A stretch of DNA of 64,000 nucleotides. Origin: Timema cristinae. Its lineage: Eukaryota; Arthropoda; Insecta; Phasmatodea; Timematidae. The notes beneath the pieces were generated by a model, which saw only the letters and a list, made by a program, of their open reading frames with translations, had not been told where the DNA came from and did not search any database. Position 1 is the stretch's first letter; each line of letters starts with the position of its first letter. Shown here in pieces: positions 34,800-46,135 of this stretch. The translations under genes and the position numbers were made by a program. Where the stretch lies: assembly GCA_039000515.1 (NCBI GenBank), contig JBCFYV010000024.1, positions 11,146,863 through 11,210,862 on the forward strand. Direction: 5' to 3'.

Positions 34800-36150
34800 A
34801 CCTACAAATTTTAATTAGTTGGTTTCCACAAGACTATTTTCTATTCTACATCACTACTCTGGTTGACTTAATGAAGTATTCATATAAGATAGGCAGATTC
34901 AACTTATAATCTAATTAATGACAAGGATTATATTTGACAATGCTATGTGCTTTATGTTTGTTTGTAAGGTTTTATTATTTTTCATAAACATATATATATA
35001 TATAAACATGAATAAAAAACACGAGAAATATTTAGGGACATTTGACACCAGCCCGAAGGGCTCTCGACAACACACACGACATTGAACATATAACAAACAT
35101 CATTCAGACATACAATGGCGCCCTGGCGGGCTTTAATATGCTGACCTGCTTTTATAATAATTTACTGAACAATTATTACATATCGTCGACGTTCTTAAAG
35201 TTCCTTGGCAGTTGGCCGTTATAATTTTGGGAAATTTATAAAGTATTACTAATATCCCTGTTTATGTCAGTAGTTACTAACAGTGTTTTTAATATAAACA
35301 AAGACGTTTTAAGAAGTATAATTATATTATTAACCTACATGTTTTGAGGTCAATAATCATTCACGAGCTTTATTTCGAGGTTGTGGACGCATTGGAGATT
35401 ATAGAAGTTAGAGGTTAATCGATTTTGTTTCTCATCGCGTTTGGTGGCGTTTCTTATTTGCGAGTGCCGATATTTGTAACTGATTAGTTGGTAAGAAATT
35501 ACCCCCACAACGCTATCTAGTCAATATAAAATTAACTATGTACAGTATAAAAATCAGTTTGGTTTTCTACGCGGCGATTCGCTATGGCGCTTACATACAT
35601 TTTAATCTCAAGATCTTTTATCTGTAACTTTGGTAATATTTTATCTATCAGTGTTTTAGTTCATGGTTTGTAAATTGTTGCTAGTTTTGATAATTACATC
35701 GTTATGCATTGGGAATTTTCTAGAGAAGCTTGTTTTATGTCGATGCCTAAATAGAACACTTTTAAGTTGTTATTTTTCTTTATAAATAAAATATGCAGGA
35801 ATTTTAAAGATGTAGAGAAAATAATACCATTATTTTAATTATTTTAAAGAATACCACCATTGTGACCTAGGTGGATTAAACTTAAAATATCATTAAAAAC
35901 AAAGATTGTATTTGACATTTCGGAGTTTGAAAGATTTTGTGCTTGCCACGTGCGCATTGAGCTTACTTATAGCTTAGAAATGATCATCTCCCTGGCGATA
36001 GTTGAATTCAAGAAACACATTAATTTATATTTTTTTAAATTAATTATGAACTGCAGGTGTACTGTATTAATAGTATGTATGACAAAAAACAATTTTTACA
36101 AAATGTTAAAATTTGCACATTAGTAGAGAATGACCAACATATACTATATG
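34800..36150. other. AT-rich stretch without a recognisable gene
   Basis: No coding frame, repeat family or promoter-like element can be supported. Short open frames at 34911-35096 and 35042-35224 overlap on opposite strands and have no recognisable composition. Confidence 0.45.
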
Positions 36151-36154
36151 ATGT

Positions 36155-36480
36155 GAACCTACATGGTCTTGGGGTAAAGTGCTCGTCTCAAAACCCGATA
36201 GTTGTGGCTTCAAACCCAGTTGCTCAGGAAAAATCCGTAGCACAACTTATTTCGGAGTGTAAGTAACACCATCGGTCCCATGTCGATTGTGGAATGTAAA
36301 AGAACCATGGAAAGTGAGTGAAAGTAACTTTCCCTCAAAAATTGGTAGGCTCTTTCGCTTTCTCTCAGATAAACTTACTGTGGGAGGCAGAAGGGAGCCA
36401 CCACACTTCCTCTTCTACCCTAGTAAGTTGGAATCCTACCAGATGGTGCGGCCATCACTAACCAGCTGACCGGCTGAGTG
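36155..36480 (+). mobile_element. SINE family C, longest copy
   Basis: Head tggtcttggggtaaagtgc (A-box-like), B box ggcttcaaaccc, body aaatccgtagcacaactt, then ggtaggctctttcgc, ending in gctgaccggctgagtgcccg. Confidence 0.75.
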
Positions 36481-36597
36481 CCCGTCCAGCTCCGGATTGA
36501 TAGCGATCACATCAAACCAACCTTCAGGTTGTTTACTTAAGATGAAGACACTGTATTATAAACAAAAACTGTCGAGCCACACCGTCAGTGTTTTAAG

Positions 36598-36638
<41 letters not shown>

Positions 36639-36880
36639 TAGCACCGCGTCTTACTACCCGTTCGAGTTATACGCTTTAAGTACTAATTACGGTAATGGAT
36701 CGGGAATTGGGAAGGTTGAATTAGAGGAAGTGAACCCGCATTTGCGTGGAGGGAGAGTGTAAAACCATTGAGGAAAAAAGCCCAGTTCACCCGACCGAGA
36801 TTCGAACCTTGATCTCCCCGTCTTCAGCAGTCGAGCTCAACACGACTAGCGCGTTAGCTAACTACACCACCGAGGCGGTT
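36598..36880 (-). mobile_element. SINE B1 with (TTA)n tail and target duplication
   Basis: GTCAGTGTTTTAAG (36584-36597) and GTCAGTTTTTTAAG (36881-36894) flank it, one mismatch in 14. The tail is (TTA)n at about 36600-36640; the head is at 36880 (gcctcggtggtgtag). The open frame at 36497-36679 is an artefact of the TTA tail. Confidence 0.88.
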
Positions 36881-37067
36881 GTCAGTTTTTTAAGGAATGA
36901 TTGTATTACAATTATTACAAACGAGAGAATATAACTATTAGAATATGGAACTGTTGATTTATAGTAACCCTATAACCATTTTCCATTTGTGACCCTCAAT
37001 GGCCGAATAGACTGTACTATTTATTTTAGTGGACTAGAGATGAGAAAGGTTATAGATAATTGTACAA

Positions 37068-37288
37068 TGGTCCAAGGTATCACTATCACAATATACTAGA
37101 CTGCCGATGACAGGGAGATCGGAGCTCGAATCCCCTTCGGGTGTACTGAGATTTTTTCTGGTAAACAGTTTTCCACTCTTCCTCCACGCAAATGCGGGTA
37201 CACTTCCTATAATTCAACCCTAACTCACTAACGTAATTAGTACATATGCTTGGTAACCTGAAGAGGTAGTAAGACGCGGTGCTAAAAA
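37068..37288 (+). mobile_element. SINE B2
   Basis: The head is degraded; ggagctcgaatccccttcgg is followed by cttcctccacgcaaatgcgg and ends at gtagtaagacgcggtgct. Confidence 0.75.
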
Positions 37289-37710
37289 AAGTTGTTGCTC
37301 ATAAAAGTATTTTGTCTAGTTAACTATTCAAACAAAAGTGTATTAGTTTACATACTAATGTAAATTTCATGCCTGATTCTGATTAATTGACAAGATTTAG
37401 TAATCTTGTTTAGCCTGTTGTAATTGCTTTTGAAATGAAGTTTGGCATAGTTAGGTATTAATTGCTTAGATATACATTGGTGGTTAAACCATAAATTGGC
37501 ATTGGTTTTGCTCAATTTGATTTTGGTGTTTAGATATTGAAAGTATTTACTAGCTTTGGAAGCTTCAATAATTGTATTTATATTCATATTAACTTTAGTA
37601 ATATTACATAATATTCTCAATCAATTTCTCCTTACTAAAGTTAATATGAATATAAATACAATTTGTATTAGTTTAACTTTATAATAAAAATTATTATTTA
37701 AATATTTAAT

Positions 37711-37945
37711 AACCCGCTTCAGTGGCCGCAAGGTCTAACGCACTACTCTCGCAGCAGACTAGATTGCCGATGATGGGGAGATCAAGGTTCGAATCTCAGT
37801 CGGGTTTACTGAGGGTGGTTTTTTAAAAAAAGACTTCCCCACTTACTCCACGCAAATGCGAATACACTTCTTATAAATATAAACCTTTCTAATCCATAAA
37901 ACTATTAGCGTAATTAGTTACAAAAGTGTATAGCCCGAATGGGTA
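37711..37945 (+). mobile_element. SINE B2, near full length
   Basis: Head acccgcttcagtggccgc, B box aggttcgaatctcag, body ctccacgcaaatgcgaatac, and a diverged end cccgaatgggtaataag. A short inverted repeat lies just upstream: ataataattgtatttatattc-type text at 37565-37600 is inverted at 37635-37665. The following 37950-38640 holds no gene that I can see. Confidence 0.75.
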
Positions 37946-38644
37946 ATAAGAAACTTGGAAAAAGAAATGAAATAATTATTTAGATAGTTAATATTTTTAA
38001 ACATGTATTTAATTGGTTACTTGATCAGTTTAGTAAAGGAATAAAGGCAAATATAAATATTCAAAATGTGTTTTAATCACCTGTTTAAAGAAAACATGTC
38101 TTCCTGATTAATATAATTAATATGTAGTCGAACCTGTCCAATAATATAATTCAATGAGCGCGGTATTTTGACCGTGCAGAAGTAGCTGAATAAATTGTCT
38201 TAAAAATATAAAATACAAAAGAATCTCGTTAATTCGAAATTATTGAAACCAAAGCGTAAATGTATTCGGACTTGCGAAAATTTGGATAAATGGAATAATA
38301 CGAAAGGGTCGGCGGGGTGGAAGATTATTTTCACAAATCTTTAACTACAGTAGAATGAGTTTTAGAAAATATACATTCATTCACAGAAAAAAAATTTGTG
38401 ATGATTAACTTTGAGTTTGTCATCAATAAGACACTGCCTTAGTTTAGTGTTTAAATTTACCACGTCTTTCGAAAATTGTGTTTGGATTATCTGAAACTTC
38501 TGACAACCTGGTTTTATTGTAGTTTGCTTATCATCTCTTTTCTTTAGACTTGTGTCCTTACCAACCAAGTATCTTGTCTAAGTCAGAAAGTCAACCTATT
38601 CGCAAATAATTTGTATTTGCTTAGTAATACTATATTATCGATAA

Positions 38645-38900
38645 AAGGTTACCTGCCCCGTGGTATAGTGGTCAATGAACATGGCTAAGAGATTAGGGGT
38701 CCTGGGTTTCATTCCCAGCTGGTACCTTAGGTATTTATCCCCAAAGGATAACTACCCCGGCTGTCACCAGGGGTTGATTAGTTAGGCTTAAGTTAATAAG
38801 TGTTTCCACCGGTTCCAAACCCTCGTACTCACTATCAACATCATCATTTCGCCTCATCGGGACAAGGAAAGAGCCTCCACGGAAAGCACGTACGATTAGT
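38645..38900 (+). mobile_element. SINE family G
   Basis: Head ccccgtggtatagtggtc (A box) and B box gggtttcattccc, then gataactaccccggctgtca and ggcttaagtta. Inverted copies lie at 42060-42200 and 44195-44400; a + copy at 45150-45270 is split by a MITE. Confidence 0.75.
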
Positions 38901-39003
38901 ACATTCTTGTGTCCTCTGGGCAACGGCACATTAGTACTGGATAGTCTTTCCACAAACAGATATACGCACAGACACCCATTATATATATTATTTAAGATTT
39001 TTT

Positions 39004-39256
39004 TTAGCACTGCGTCTTACTACACGTTCGGGTTGAATGTACGCTTGTGTATTAACCACCTAGTAGTTTTAGAGATGCGCAAGGTTATATTTAAAGGAAG
39101 TGTACTCACATTTGCGTGGAGGGAGAATGGACAACAGTTTTGGAAAAACCATCTTCAGTAAACCCGACCGAGATTTGGACCTTCATCTCCCCGTCATCGG
39201 TAGTCTAGTCTACTGGGATAGTAGCGCCTTAGACCACGTGGCCATCGAAGCGGGCA
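39004..39256 (-). mobile_element. SINE B2, reverse orientation
   Basis: It starts with agcactgcgtcttactacac and ends with ccacgtggccatcgaagcgg (head). The body segment tttgcgtggagggagaatgg is intact. Confidence 0.8.
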
Positions 39257-39510
39257 GTAAAAAGGGTTATCAAACAATTCTAATAATACCAATGTTCGCA
39301 ATAAAGAACCTTCTGCTAGCTGTCGCACTCCCACCAAAGATGAGCTATATACGGTGTGGCCGTTTTTATGACCGTCGTCGGACAGAAAGTGAGATTGATT
39401 GTCCTTCTCCTCCTTTGAGCCATCTGTTGAAGGTTTGGCTGGCGCCCTCGCCTCTACGAGGTGTCGGCAATACCTGGCCAACTGGGGCGGACAGTAAATA
39501 GACTATGAGA
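39257..39510. other. GC-rich patch of unknown nature
   Basis: GC-rich text (ctggcgccctcgcctctacg) in AT-rich surroundings, with open frames on both strands. aaccttctgctagctgtcgc at 39308 weakly matches 49150-49175. It may be a transposon end or an old exon; I cannot decide. Confidence 0.3.
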
Positions 39511-40269
39511 CAAATGCGGTGCTCCCTCGGAATCAAAACACGGACCATTACTCTTGGGGGGTTAATTAATTGCTTGAAATATGGAAATGTATTTATTTTC
39601 ATTCTCGTGCCCCAAGGTTTAAAAAAAAACGCCTATCATATCGAGTTATATTATAATATCAATAATAAAAAACTAACTTACTATACTTAAAAGTATAAAA
39701 AGAGTTTTTTTTCCTCCAACTCAACTTACAACTATTTTCTGATAGCCTTAACCGGCAGTAAAACCCGATGATAAAAACAAAATTAAAAATTTATGCAATT
39801 TATAAGTTGTTGGTAATTATTAACATAACATTGTACATGTTTAAAAATTTAATTTACTTTAAATGGAGGATATAAAAAATATTATTAGCGAATATATGAA
39901 TATTATATTAAAAAGAAAATCACCTTAAGGCCTAAGCTCCATTTAATCCGATGACCAAGGTCCTTGAATCCATGTATCAACACATTCAATTATTATGTTT
40001 TTATTTGGTGGAGAGGGGGGGGGCCTTGATCATTCAGGCTTTGGCTTACTTCTATAGACTTCTCAGGTTCTTCCTCATTTAGCCAGTCAGCATCTTCATT
40101 GCTGTCCGAAGCTCAAGCGGCTTACAATGCACCCTCCCTCAATTTGGCCCGTATTCCTCTGTCTTACGTAAGCACTGTTCTGACACCCTCCCCCACCCCC
40201 TTTTCCACCTTGTTGCAAATATAAGCAACGCTCCATCCCCTCCCTCCTTAGGCGCTTAACTAATACTTG

Positions 40270-40720
40270 AACGTCCTCTATCCTTATCCTGATCAAGTTA
40301 TATCCAGTTCACATCATTACACCCTATCCCTATTTTGAGCTAGTTTTATCCAGCCACATCTTGTGAATGTGGGAATGCCAGGCCTCCACCGTGGTTCGGA
40401 TTCCACGTTAAACTGTAGGTCCTCCATTTCATCTCACAATCACCCTATCATTACACATTAAGTGCGTATAACCCAAACGGGTAGTAAGACGCGGTGCTAA
40501 TAATAATAATAATCATCCAGTCCAACTCATTACACCCTATCACTATCTTGAGCTAGTTCTATCCAGTCCACCTCTTTACACCCTATCCTTATTTTTAGCT
40601 AGTTCTACCCAGTCCACCTCGTTACACACTATATATTTCCGGTCCATTATAATGTTATCCTTCTATCTGTGTTTAGGTCTTTTCAATGGTCTCTTCCCAT
40701 TGAGTTTCCCAGTTTAAAAA
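40270..40720 (-). pseudogene. LINE C-terminal tail expanded into a 46-bp minisatellite
   Basis: Read on the minus strand, 40720-40630 corresponds to the LINE tail seen at 3125-3330 (GKRPLKRPKHR, then CNEVDWVELA). The last codons are then repeated as a unit of exactly 46 bp: cagtcca-type starts lie at 40518, 40564 and 40610, and at 40305 and 40351 on the far side of a SINE. 46 is not a multiple of three, so the expansion could not have kept a frame. It is not a functional gene. Confidence 0.75.
40355..40512 (+). mobile_element. SINE D, 5'-truncated, inside the minisatellite
   Basis: It begins at tgtgaatgtgggaatgcc within the D body, and ends with gtagtaagacgcggtgct and a short (AAT)n. It splits the 46-bp array, and array phase is kept on both sides. 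Confidence 0.85.
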
Positions 40721-40834
40721 GCTTTGATTTATTTGTAGGACGTTCGTGTGTATGTCTGTGTATGGAAAACTAAATTACCCTCCACCAATATTCACAGAAC
40801 CATCCATTGCAGTGGTAACCAAATCATTATTATT

Positions 40835-41080
40835 ATTATTATTATTATTAGCACAGCGTATTACTACCCGTTTGGGTTGTACGCACTTACGCTAATGTGT
40901 AATGGTAGGGTGATTGTGAGATGAAATGGAGGACCTACAGTTTAACGTGGAATCCGAACCACGGTGGAGGCCTGGCATTCCCCACATTCACAAGATGTCT
41001 TGTCAGAGGTGAAGGAAGGGTTTGGTAATCAGATAAATCTGTGCCGGGACCGAGGATTGAACCCCGGAACCCCAGCACAA
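40835..41080 (-). mobile_element. SINE D, reverse orientation
   Basis: A (TTA)n tail, then agcacagcgtattactaccc, through the ggaggcctggcattccccac body to a head-proximal cgaggattgaaccccgg (B box complement). The A box is lost at about 41085. Confidence 0.85.
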
Positions 41081-41845
41081 CAAAATTATTACTTAGAATA
41101 TTGTTGGTTATACATATTGGTTTAAACAACTTTTTATTTACATTATAGTTCGTTCAGAATGAAAAATAAGTCCATGAAAAGGCATTTTAACCCCAAACTT
41201 ATTATCCCAACAATCAAGTCCATTACACGAATAACGCCTTTGACTATAAGACCACCCATGCAGGTCGATGGCTATCACTTTGCTTATATTTTAATTATAG
41301 TTTAGTTAATCTTATTATAGCTACTTTATTGACGAACAGTTACCAATCTTTACTATGTTTTTGTTTAGAAAAATTTCGCGTGTTTTTAGATTTGTAAAAT
41401 TAAATAATACAGTTTTTGGAGAGAAAAAAAAAATGTTGACTACAAATTTATTTAAATGTTGTGTTTACGGTGTAAGCATTTAAAAGTGAGTAAAGAAACC
41501 ACATTACCTAAACGCTCATGTAATGAGGCCGAGGTGTTACAAGCCTGTCCGCGCCGCATGTCGGGACCAAGGTCAGAGTCACAATTAAACTTACATGCGC
41601 ATGCGCAAAACGTAATCGATACTAGACAGCTTCACCCTTTTGTTGATATTTCTATACCAATCCGAGATATTGCGAGACCACATCTCATCACTATTGAGTT
41701 CACCGGGGAACGATGAACACATTATGATTCCATTTTATCACAAAACTAAAATCCAATTTCACAGTAATAGCTTTTTTATAAAACACAAACATACTTTTTT
41801 GAGGCCAAAATTGATCCCATTTAACTATTTTATTAGTTGTTATTT

Positions 41846-42090
41846 TTAGAACGTCGTCTTACTACCCATTCATCATATACGCCTATGTACTAACTTCGCT
41901 AATGTGTTAGGGTTGAGAAGGGTGGCATTTATGGAAGTGTACCAGCATTCACGTGGAGGGAGCCATTTAAGGAAAGCCATTCTCAGTACATTCAACCGAG
42001 ATTGAATCCCGATATCCCCATCATCGGCAGACCATTCTATTTCGGGAGTGACACCTAACTTAAGCCTAATTAACCAGATCACGGTGACCA
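41846..42090 (-). mobile_element. SINE B2, reverse orientation
   Basis: It starts at agaacgtcgtcttactaccc and carries the body ttcacgtggagggagcc. It runs at 42055-42090 into a G-family copy. Confidence 0.7.
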
Positions 42091-42200
42091 TAGGAACAAT
42101 TCCCCTTTCGGGAAAAATACCTTTGGTCCCGCCGCGATGGGAGTCAAACGCGGGACTTCTAGATCAGTAGCCAGGGACATTTAGGTCGTTCGTACCATTA
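42060..42200 (-). mobile_element. SINE G, reverse orientation
   Basis: taagcctaattaaccagatc, then gaacaattcccctttcggg, ggagtcaaacgcggga (B box complement) and tcagtagccagggac. Matches 44195-44400. Confidence 0.7.
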
Positions 42201-42587
42201 GGTGTTTGGAATAAGATGTTTTGACTCTGATTGGGAAAATATGCAGTCTAGGCAAACCCAATGTTTCAAAGAAAAAATAGCGGGCCGGAGATAAAGCATG
42301 TGTTCGAATCTGCGTGCGTATTTCTTCAGATCGCTTGTTTTTCTATGCAAAGACCTCCTTTACAAAGACTGCAATTTAATGTTCCAAATTCACAAGTACT
42401 CCAGCACTGTTTTTTCCCCGGCTCTCTCCAGGCGAATGATAGCCCTGTTCTTATCAAACATAGCTTGAAATATCTACCCGATAACTCATGTGTCCAAATA
42501 ACACTACTAGTGAGGTAAAACTTGTGACCCACATCGCAAGCAAGCAGTCTTGGCAACACACCACCACCAAACAGCGTGCCAGGGGAG

Positions 42588-42640
42588 TATAAATACCAGG
42601 TGATGCTACTTACTGGACCACAAACTAATCTAGTAAGTTG
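42588..42640 (+). promoter_or_regulatory. Possible TATA promoter and leader
   Basis: TATAAATA at 42588-42595 sits after a GC-rich lead (agcgtgccaggggag). About 25-40 bp downstream lies ttactggaccacaaact, and then a good donor-like ctaGTAAGTtg at about 42629-42638. It could be a core promoter with a short untranslated first exon, or chance. No downstream exon is recognised. Confidence 0.25.
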
Positions 42641-42739
42641 TTACACCTGATAGGTCAGGCTTCCAAACATATATGAATGTCATTGTTCCAGGGAATCTCT
42701 TCAAGGGAACGCGATAAAGGGCAAATGTGTTTGCAGTCT

Positions 42740-42985
42740 TTAATAGCAAAACTTTTTTTGACAAAAATAAATAAAATATTGCTTCAGTATAAACATAGGA
42801 TTTAATTTTATTCAGATGGTGATATTAACAGTTGTTGAATATTTGTCATATGCATAGTGGCATTAGATGAGAAACATTTTAACTGAAGAGAAAGAGTTGT
42901 CATTAAATTCTAGAACACCTTTGACAGATATTCAAGAACTAATGAGATCACCATGGAAGAAAATTGAGCTTTATGTCCCGGTGGT
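42740..42985. mobile_element. Fold-back MITE
   Basis: aacagttgttgaatatttgtc on the left half is inverted as gacagatattcaagaact on the right, with flanking inverted aatttaattttat / aaaattgagctt text. Family of 31020-31330. A SINE B2 body fragment (cccactctatcgccatgcaa) follows at 42990-43065. Confidence 0.65.
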
Positions 42986-43264
42986 TTTCCTAAATGGTTT
43001 CCCACTCTATCGCCATGCAAATGCGGGTACACGTCCTTGAAATTCAACCTTCCTCATTCTTTGATCGTTGCTATTGGCTGACGCTGTTACAGGAAACACT
43101 CATGCATAATACAGGCAGCATAACGCAATGATATAATACAGTATCTTTATTAATGAGCGACAAGAATATATGGCGAGAATATTGCTTTATCGCAGGCCAA
43201 GTGCATATGGATTTATTTAGTATTTTGATACTACTGCTGCCAACATAGGACATCCAAATGGAGC

Positions 43265-43474
43265 TTGTGTTCTTTTGGAAAGAAAGATAAACAAAAGGTT
43301 ATTAAGGTTGTAAATATCCGTGCTGAGAGGGTCATTGCTTTGGTTACAGGTTTAAATTCCTCAATTACGAAACAAGAAGAACAAAAACAATTTCTTCTAA
43401 AAGTTGTAGAAATACACCGTCAACGTTATCCAAAACCAAAAAAGTTTATTCTTTTAGAGAAAAATGACAAATAA
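43265..43474 (+). CDS. Small basic open frame, possible transposon protein C-terminus
   Basis: 69 residues, Lys- and Gln-rich, with KKDKQKVIKVVNIRAERV near the start and HRQRYPKPKKFILLEKN at the end, followed by TAA. Its composition and lack of stops look protein-like, and the style recalls C-terminal tails of arthropod transposon proteins. I cannot name the family, and no domain upstream continues the frame. The ATG may be internal. It could equally be a small exon of an unknown gene or a chance frame. Confidence 0.3.
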   Translation: MCSFGKKDKQKVIKVVNIRAERVIALVTGLNSSITKQEEQKQFLLKVVEIHRQRYPKPKKFILLEKNDK

Positions 43475-43764
43475 GAGAATTTTAAAAATATATCAAACTA
43501 TATTAAAGTTTTTCTATATACATAAATATTTATATTAAAATATTCAAAGTTTATAAATTCACTGCTATTATTTTATAACTGTTTCAATTTTTCTAATGTT
43601 TCAAATTTTTAACCAAACCTAACAAAAATGTTATTATTTACAAGAATTTAACAGGCGCTGAGGCAGTACTGAATATATTTTTATAATTGTGTGTGGTGTC
43701 TTTATTCACTAAAATAAATACATAAAGTAATGTGCACTTTAATATTTTTTACTTTTAGTAAAAG

Positions 43765-43842
43765 TATATATATATATATATATAAAATTATATATATATA
43801 TATATATTAGTTATACACACACACACACACACACACACACAA
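43765..43842. repeat. (TA)n and (AC)n microsatellites
   Basis: Two (TA)n tracts at about 43768-43808 and (CA)n at about 43814-43842. They adjoin the hairpin element at 43871. Confidence 0.9.
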
Positions 43843-43870
43843 TACACACATTGCGCGCCTGGACTAGAGT

Positions 43871-44097
43871 AGCCCCATGGCTTCTTTGGTGCTGACTGAC
43901 AGCTCACAGCTGACTTCTGACAGTCAACATTTAGGTATATATCCTAAATTTTGACTGTCAGAAGTGACAGCTGCTAAGCACACGTTGTTGCAGATCATAT
44001 GGTTCGGCGTAAGGATACATAATTTGGTCTGGTAACTTTTCAAAGCCGTCAACTTTCAGCTGTGAGCTGTCAGTCAGCACCAAAGAAGCCATGGGCT
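43871..44097. mobile_element. Nested hairpin element
   Basis: 43871-43913 and 44056-44097 are inverted copies over about 42 bp with one indel (ends AGCCCCATGGCTTC and GAAGCCATGGGCT; shared tttggtgctgactgacagct). Inside, 43914-43935 (cttctgacagtcaacattta) is inverted at 43944-43968 (ctaaattttgactgtcagaa). So a smaller hairpin sits within the left side of the larger one. The outer arms are almost identical, suggesting a young element or gene conversion. No coding frame. Confidence 0.8.
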
Positions 44098-44194
44098 ATT
44101 GTACATCATTCGCGACCAAGTAATGGAAAGATTAGCCAATACTAATGTACCGTTGTCCGGGAACACCATAATGTACAAATCGAGGTTTTTTCCA

Positions 44195-44400
44195 AGTACC
44201 GATGAAATGATGGTGATGGTGTGTATGAGGGCGTGGAACCGTAGAAGCACTTAACCTAACGTCTAGCTAACCAAACCCTGGTGAACGTTGGGACGATTCC
44301 CCTTTCGGGAAAAATACCCAACGTGCCGGCCGGAAATCAATCCCGGGACACCTGGACTCGTAGCTGAGTGCACTGACCACTACGCCATGGGGCCGGTTAT
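44195..44400 (-). mobile_element. SINE G, full length, reverse orientation
   Basis: The head end at 44395 reads, on the minus strand, ggccccatggcgtagtggtc; B box complement gaaatcaatcccggg; body gattcccctttcgggaaaaa; tail with gatgatggtgatggtg-like text at 44200. Confidence 0.8.
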
Positions 44401-45149
44401 ATAATACAGTAACACCTTGATGATACATAACTCATTTATCCGGATTTGTCTGAATCCGGGCTACGATTACGTTTTTAAAATATATCACCGTAGCAGCTGT
44501 TAATCTTCAAACCACATCCACCTTTAAGGGCTACTTTTGTTCAACAAACCCAGTTCACATTCAGTTTAATTCATATATAAGTCGTATAAATATGTTCTAA
44601 GTGAAATACTGTATAATCCAACAAATAGATGGCCTTTATCTTCTGCATGTTTAATAATATATATATATTATATTAATTTCCTCCTAGTGTGTCTGTTATT
44701 TTCATACGAATTATCTCCTATTCCCCCTCCACTTTCCTCACATTCAGTCTGTATTATCAAAGTTTTACTGGAATATAAAATATCACTTTTGTCAATTAGT
44801 ATTTTTAAAAGGTTCCTTCATTTGATATATTATCATTATTGTATTGTTTAAAAATGTTCTTATCATATAGCTGATCGTAATTCAAAACTCTACTAATAGG
44901 CATAAATAGTAACAGTAGTGCCGTTGATAGTCAGATATGGTCGCGATCGTTGTGTAACTATTGTGCCTGTGCCTAGTATGGACAGCAAGAAAAGAAATTA
45001 GTAGGCCCAACATATAACTCAGTTATATAAATGTATAATTATTTACTTTAGCTCGGTGCAATATGTGAACACTGTTTCCGATGTTCTTTGAGGTCTTTAC
45101 TAAAAGGTCTTGAGCTGTATATTTGTACAAACATCACAAGATGCCTCAA

Positions 45150-45270
45150 CTATCACCGTATTTACTACAAACCCTAACCGGGTTAGATTCTTGGCTGGTA
45201 CCATAGTATTTTTCCCTTAAGGAGAACTATCCCAACAGTCACCAGGGTATGGTTAATTAGGCTTGCTTAA
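45150..45270 (+). mobile_element. SINE G, left part, split by a MITE
   Basis: gggttagattcttggctggt, then ggagaactatcccaacagtc and aattaggcttgc, stopping at TTAA (45267-45270). The tail (atactcacaccagctcc) resumes after the MITE at 45635. Confidence 0.7.
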
Positions 45271-45634
45271 GGTGCGGCAGAAGGGAGCACGAGTAATTTT
45301 ACAGTTTTTATAGCATTACATTTTTTTGGGCCAAAATAAATCAAATATTTATCTAGTAGTAACATAGAGTTTAGTTTTCTGCACATGCAAATATCAACAG
45401 AGCTTGAATATCTGTCAAGGGTGTCCTGGAATGTTGACAAAACTTGATCTCTTTATTTAAAATGTTTTGACAAAATTCCAGGACACCCTTGAGAGATATT
45501 TCAGATCTGTTGATATTAGCATGGGCAGAAAACTAAACTCTATGTTGCTACTGGAGAAATATTTGATCTATTTTGGCCAACAATGTATATTCTATAAAAA
45601 CTGTAAAAATACTTTCCCTCCCTTCGGCGGCACC
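45271..45634. mobile_element. Palindromic MITE inserted in SINE G at TTAA
   Basis: Ends GGTGCGGCAGAAGGGAG and (complement) GGTGCCGCCGAAGGGAG. The two halves are near-complete inverted copies meeting at about 45455 (ggtgtcctggaat / attccaggacacc). TTAA precedes the left end; the right flank aata is a probable mutated TTAA. The open frame at 45467-45760 derives from it and is not a gene. (CA)n follows at about 45690-45713. Confidence 0.85.
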
Positions 45635-45680
45635 AATACTCACACCAGCTCCACACCTACTATCATCACCCAAAGAGGCA

Positions 45681-45713
<33 letters not shown>

Positions 45714-45944
45714 GGCGACCGAACTGGATAATATATCTCTACCGGTCAAATTTTCCATAAAGAAATATTTTTTTAACCCTCAAAACCTGTGATTTAAATT
45801 GACTTAGACAATTTTTCGCTTATGTACGACTAGTTTTATATAAGCCTTACTGTATTTACTATAGCCGTCGTACCCAGGAGAAATATCACATCATATTTTT
45901 TGTTTGTTCAAGTCACAGGGTTTATATAGTAAAGTCAGTTCGAT

Positions 45945-46135
45945 ACCTTAACTTAGTTAGATAGGCAGTCACGCTACAAACTAAGGCTCCCGGGTTCGAT
46001 TCCCAGCATACCCAAAAAATGTATCATCGGTGAAACGTGGTATTTCCCTTTTCACGGTGATGAATTAATGGTCCGGGGACTGGTTGTTGTGTCTGTTCTA
46101 TATTTAAGTTAGTGTATGTGGCATGTGTTGATGTG
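45945..46135 (+). mobile_element. SINE family A
   Basis: Head ccttaacttagttagatagg, B box gggttcgattccc, body tttcccttttcacggtgatg, then ggttgttgtgtctgttcta. The following 46136-46734 holds no gene; reduplicated gttaggctaggttag-type text at 46520-46560 is the only feature. Confidence 0.7.

Noticed and set aside
36497..36679. Small protein with a poly-Tyr tract
   Set aside because: The Tyr run is the translation of the (TTA)n tail of SINE B1.
45467..45760. 97-residue + strand gene
   Set aside because: It lies within the palindromic MITE and ends in (CA)n; the reading frame is not conserved in the sister copy at 50087.
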